From Micrococcaceae bacterium UBA4005 (GTDB taxonomy: Bacteria; Actinomycetota; Actinomycetes; Actinomycetales; Micrococcaceae), in assembly GCA_002384315.1 (NCBI GenBank), contig DGBL01000136.1:1-7776 (forward strand): a stretch of DNA of 7,776 nt, read 5' to 3'. Below are positions 6,644 through 7,776 of the stretch, piece after piece. Within the stretch, counting starts at the first letter, position 1, and each line of letters starts with the position of its first letter. The position numbers and the translations under genes are program-made. Under the pieces are notes generated by a model, which made no database searches, was not told where the DNA came from, and saw only the letters and a list, made by a program, of their open reading frames with translations.

Positions 6644-6672
6644 CGGACTCTCCGGCACTGGTAGAGTATATT
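6644..6672 (+). promoter_or_regulatory. Candidate promoter for rplY-pth
   Basis: TATATT (6667-6672) matches the -10 consensus in 5 of 6 positions. At 17 bases upstream, CGGACT (6644-6649) is only a 3/6 match to TTGACA, as often seen in actinobacteria. Transcription would begin near 6679 and give an rplY leader of about 190 nt. The sequence overlaps an inverted repeat that could instead end the csrA transcript. Position fits a promoter between the flagellar and ribosomal genes; the call rests mainly on the -10. Confidence 0.35.
6647..6667 (+). terminator. Inverted repeat after csrA, possible weak terminator
   Basis: ACTCT plus CC (6647-6653) pairs with GG plus AGAGT (6660-6667), with a single T bulge at 6662 and a 6-nt loop, giving 7 base pairs. 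It starts 19 bp after the csrA stop and is followed by ATATTCC rather than a run of T. It may end the csrA transcript or may be incidental to the overlapping promoter-like sequence. Confidence 0.3.
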
Positions 6673-6679
6673 CCGATGC

Positions 6680-6871
6680 CTAGGCGAGGGAGTGGCCCCA
6701 GAGGGGTTCCGTTCCGTGATCGACGGTGGCTGGTGGGATGATTCCTCCGGTGCGGGACGCACCGCAAACGGAATACTCCGGCCTGACTATCGCGTGATCG
6801 CCTCGGCAACAGCCAAGAGTCTGGGCGGGCGCAGGTCCCCCGGAAGCCACCCGCCACACCAGGAGTAACCC
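6680..6871 (+). promoter_or_regulatory. Structured 5' leader of rplY
   Basis: This stretch between csrA and rplY holds several complementary segments. Hairpin A: GGCCCC-AGA-GGGGTT (6694-6708; 4 G-C plus 2 G-U pairs). Long-range stem B: TTCCGTT (6707-6713) with AACGGAA (6767-6773), 7 bp. Hairpin C: CGGTGCG-GGA-CGCACCG (6748-6764), a perfect 7-bp stem with a GGA triloop, enclosed by B. Hairpin D: GGCGGG (6824-6829) with CCCGCC (6850-6855), just before the Shine-Dalgarno AGGAG (6861-6865). A and B overlap at 6707-6708. Leaders that regulate ribosomal protein genes are well known, and CsrA recognises GGA in loops, so either kind of control is possible. Neither is demonstrated here. Confidence 0.4.
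6716..6868 (+). CDS. Possible small ORF (50 aa) in the rplY leader
   Basis: A GTG-started frame opens with V-I-D-G-G-W-W-D-D-S-S and ends with TAA at 6866-6868, three bases before the rplY ATG, so its stop falls just after the rplY Shine-Dalgarno. It has its own plausible Shine-Dalgarno, GAGGGG at 6701-6706, nine bases upstream, which lies in the right arm of hairpin A. Another in-frame GTG at 6692 would add eight residues. The product is not recognised; it is polar, with a Pro/Ser/His-rich end. About 70% of third codon positions are G or C by hand count, which does not settle whether it is coding. Translation could couple to rplY or act as an upstream control ORF. It may equally be chance within an RNA leader. 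Confidence 0.2.
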   Translation: MIDGGWWDDSSGAGRTANGILRPDYRVIASATAKSLGGRRSPGSHPPHQE

Positions 6872-7495
6872 ATGTCTGAGCAGAAGCTCGCGGCCGAAGT
6901 CCGCACCGAATTCGGCAAGGGCGCAGCCCGCCAGGCCCGCCGTGCCAACAAGATTCCCGCCGTCATCTACGGACACGGCGCAGAGCCCGTGCACGTGCTG
7001 CTGCCAGCCAAGGCCACGACCCTCGCCGTGCGCACCCCCAACGCGCTGCTCTCGCTCGACATCAACGGGGAAACCCACCTGGTGCTCGCCAAGGATGTCC
7101 AGCGCAACACGCTCAAGCGCATTGTCCAGCACCTGGACCTGCTCACGGTCCGGACCGGAGAAAAGGTCGAGGTTGACGTCGCCATCCACATCGAGGGCGA
7201 ACCGGAGATCGGTGCTGTCTTCAACCTGGAAGCAACCACGGTACTCATCGAGGCCGACGCCACCCACATTCCCGAGACCCTGACCGTGAACCTGGATGGC
7301 CACAAGATCGGCGAGCACGTTCACGCCTCGGATATCCGCCTGCCCAAGGGTGTCACCATCCTCACCGACCCGGAGACCCTGATTGTCAACGTCTTCGCCC
7401 CAGTAGTGCAGGACCTCGGCGAGAGTGCTGAGTCGGGCGAGGCGACCTCCACCGAAGGCGCCACCGCCTCCGAGTCCGCCGAGGCTGCGAACTAG
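6872..7495 (+). CDS. rplY: 50S ribosomal protein L25 / general stress protein Ctc
   Basis: This is the large-subunit protein L25 of the Ctc/TL5 type, which binds 5S rRNA. The 207 residues fit the long two-domain form. An L25 domain (about 1-92) begins with the basic segment EVRTEFGKGAARQARRANKIPAVIYGHG typical of the family. A TL5-like C-terminal beta domain (about 100-180) includes DLLTVRTGEKVEVDVAIHI and VNLDGHKIGEHVHASDIRLPKGV. An acidic Glu/Ser/Ala/Thr-rich tail (about 186-207) follows. The ATG is preceded by AGGAG at 6861-6865 with a spacing of 6. pth follows after 44 bp on the same strand, the usual actinobacterial pair. This gene marks the return to housekeeping functions after the flagellar block. 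Confidence 0.97.
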   Translation: MSEQKLAAEVRTEFGKGAARQARRANKIPAVIYGHGAEPVHVLLPAKATTLAVRTPNALLSLDINGETHLVLAKDVQRNTLKRIVQHLDLLTVRTGEKVEVDVAIHIEGEPEIGAVFNLEATTVLIEADATHIPETLTVNLDGHKIGEHVHASDIRLPKGVTILTDPETLIVNVFAPVVQDLGESAESGEATSTEGATASESAEAAN

Positions 7496-7509
7496 GCTCC
7501 GCGAACTAG
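7487..7509 (+). repeat. 9-bp tandem duplication at the end of rplY
   Basis: GCGAACTAG occurs at 7487-7495, where it supplies the rplY stop codon, and again at 7501-7509 after the 5-bp spacer GCTCC. It looks like a small local duplication of the gene end. No function is evident. Confidence 0.6.
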
Positions 7510-7539
7510 ATACCGGACTGCCAGGAACTGCGACCACTC

Positions 7540-7776
7540 GTGTCCAGTGACGCGTGGCTGGTAGCCGGGCTCGGTAACCCCGGGCCCGGCTACGCCGGCA
7601 ACCGCCACAATGTGGGCCAGATGGTCCTGGATGTGCTGGCGGCGCGGCTCAGCGGGCGCTTCAGCAAGAGCAAAACCCAGGCCGTGGCGCTCGAAGCACG
7701 GCTGGGGATCGGCGGGCCGCGGATTGTGCTCGCCAAACCCCTCACCTACATGAACCTCACCGGAGGCCCCGTCGCC
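7540..7776 (+). CDS. pth: Peptidyl-tRNA hydrolase (3' end cut off by window)
   Basis: Pth releases amino acids or peptides from prematurely dropped peptidyl-tRNA and so recycles tRNA in the cytosol. Only the first 79 codons (of about 190 usual) are visible; the frame is open to the window edge. The N-terminus shows the family signature WLVAGLGNPGPGYAGNRHNVG. N13 corresponds to E. coli N10 and H23 to the catalytic H20. Further on is KPLTYMNLTGGPV, with N72 matching E. coli N68; the usual MNxSG serine is Thr. The GTG at 7540 is the only in-frame start after the upstream TAG at 7507. Its nearest Shine-Dalgarno-like run, AGGA at 7523-7526, is 13 bases away, which is long, so initiation may be weak or depend on coupling with rplY. 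Confidence 0.95.
   Translation, partial: MSSDAWLVAGLGNPGPGYAGNRHNVGQMVLDVLAARLSGRFSKSKTQAVALEARLGIGGPRIVLAKPLTYMNLTGGPVA

Noticed and set aside
6628..6871. tRNA or other known RNA gene upstream of rplY
   Set aside because: No cloverleaf, T-arm GTTCRA box or CCA end could be laid out; the pairings fit an mRNA leader better.
6680..7537. 285-codon minus-strand open frame opposite rplY
   Set aside because: It mirrors the codon bias of rplY, shows no family resemblance and runs through the rplY leader stems.
1..7776. CRISPR arrays, insertion sequences, transposases, prophage genes
   Set aside because: No repeat-spacer periodicity, terminal inverted repeats or recombinase-like proteins were seen; genes are tightly packed flagellar and translation genes.

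Overview
The window is GC-rich DNA, most likely from an actinobacterium, probably Micrococcales and perhaps Arthrobacter-like. The grounds are the flagellar sigma factor of the WhiG/FliA family, an actinobacterial-style FlgN that opens with an LLWRERELL-type helix, GTG and TTG starts on several genes, and the adjacent pair rplY (L25/Ctc with TL5 domain) and pth, a common actinobacterial order. The exact genus cannot be read from the window.

Layout. Positions 1-3854 hold the end of a plus-strand operon for the flagellar export gate: fliR (left end cut off by the window), flhB and flhA. The stop of fliR abuts the start of flhB, and flhB and flhA overlap by ATGA. A strong hairpin spans the flhA stop codon and closes the operon. 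A minus-strand flgN (export chaperone for hook-filament junction proteins) converges on flhA. A 251-bp divergent regulatory gap (4341-4591) separates flgN from a second plus-strand group: the flagellar sigma factor fliA (TTG start), a FlhF-like protein with an intact N-terminal B domain but no recognisable GTPase motifs, and csrA. After 244 bp of structured non-coding sequence the housekeeping genes rplY and pth begin. The pth gene runs off the right edge.

How the parts fit. FliR, FlhB and FlhA form the membrane core and substrate-switch machinery of flagellar type III export. FlgN delivers FlgK/FlgL-type cargo to FlhA. FliA would direct late flagellar genes. CsrA is expected to repress flagellin translation together with FliW, which is not in this window. 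The FlhF-like protein sits where a placement factor might be encoded, but it appears catalytically degenerate and no flhG follows it. The right part looks like the junction between a flagellar island and conserved translation genes.

No wholly new system is evident. The most noteworthy items are the apparent FlhF pseudo-GTPase, the rplY leader (GGA-loop hairpin, long-range stem and overlapping small ORF directly downstream of csrA), and the mutually exclusive hairpins around the csrA ribosome binding site.
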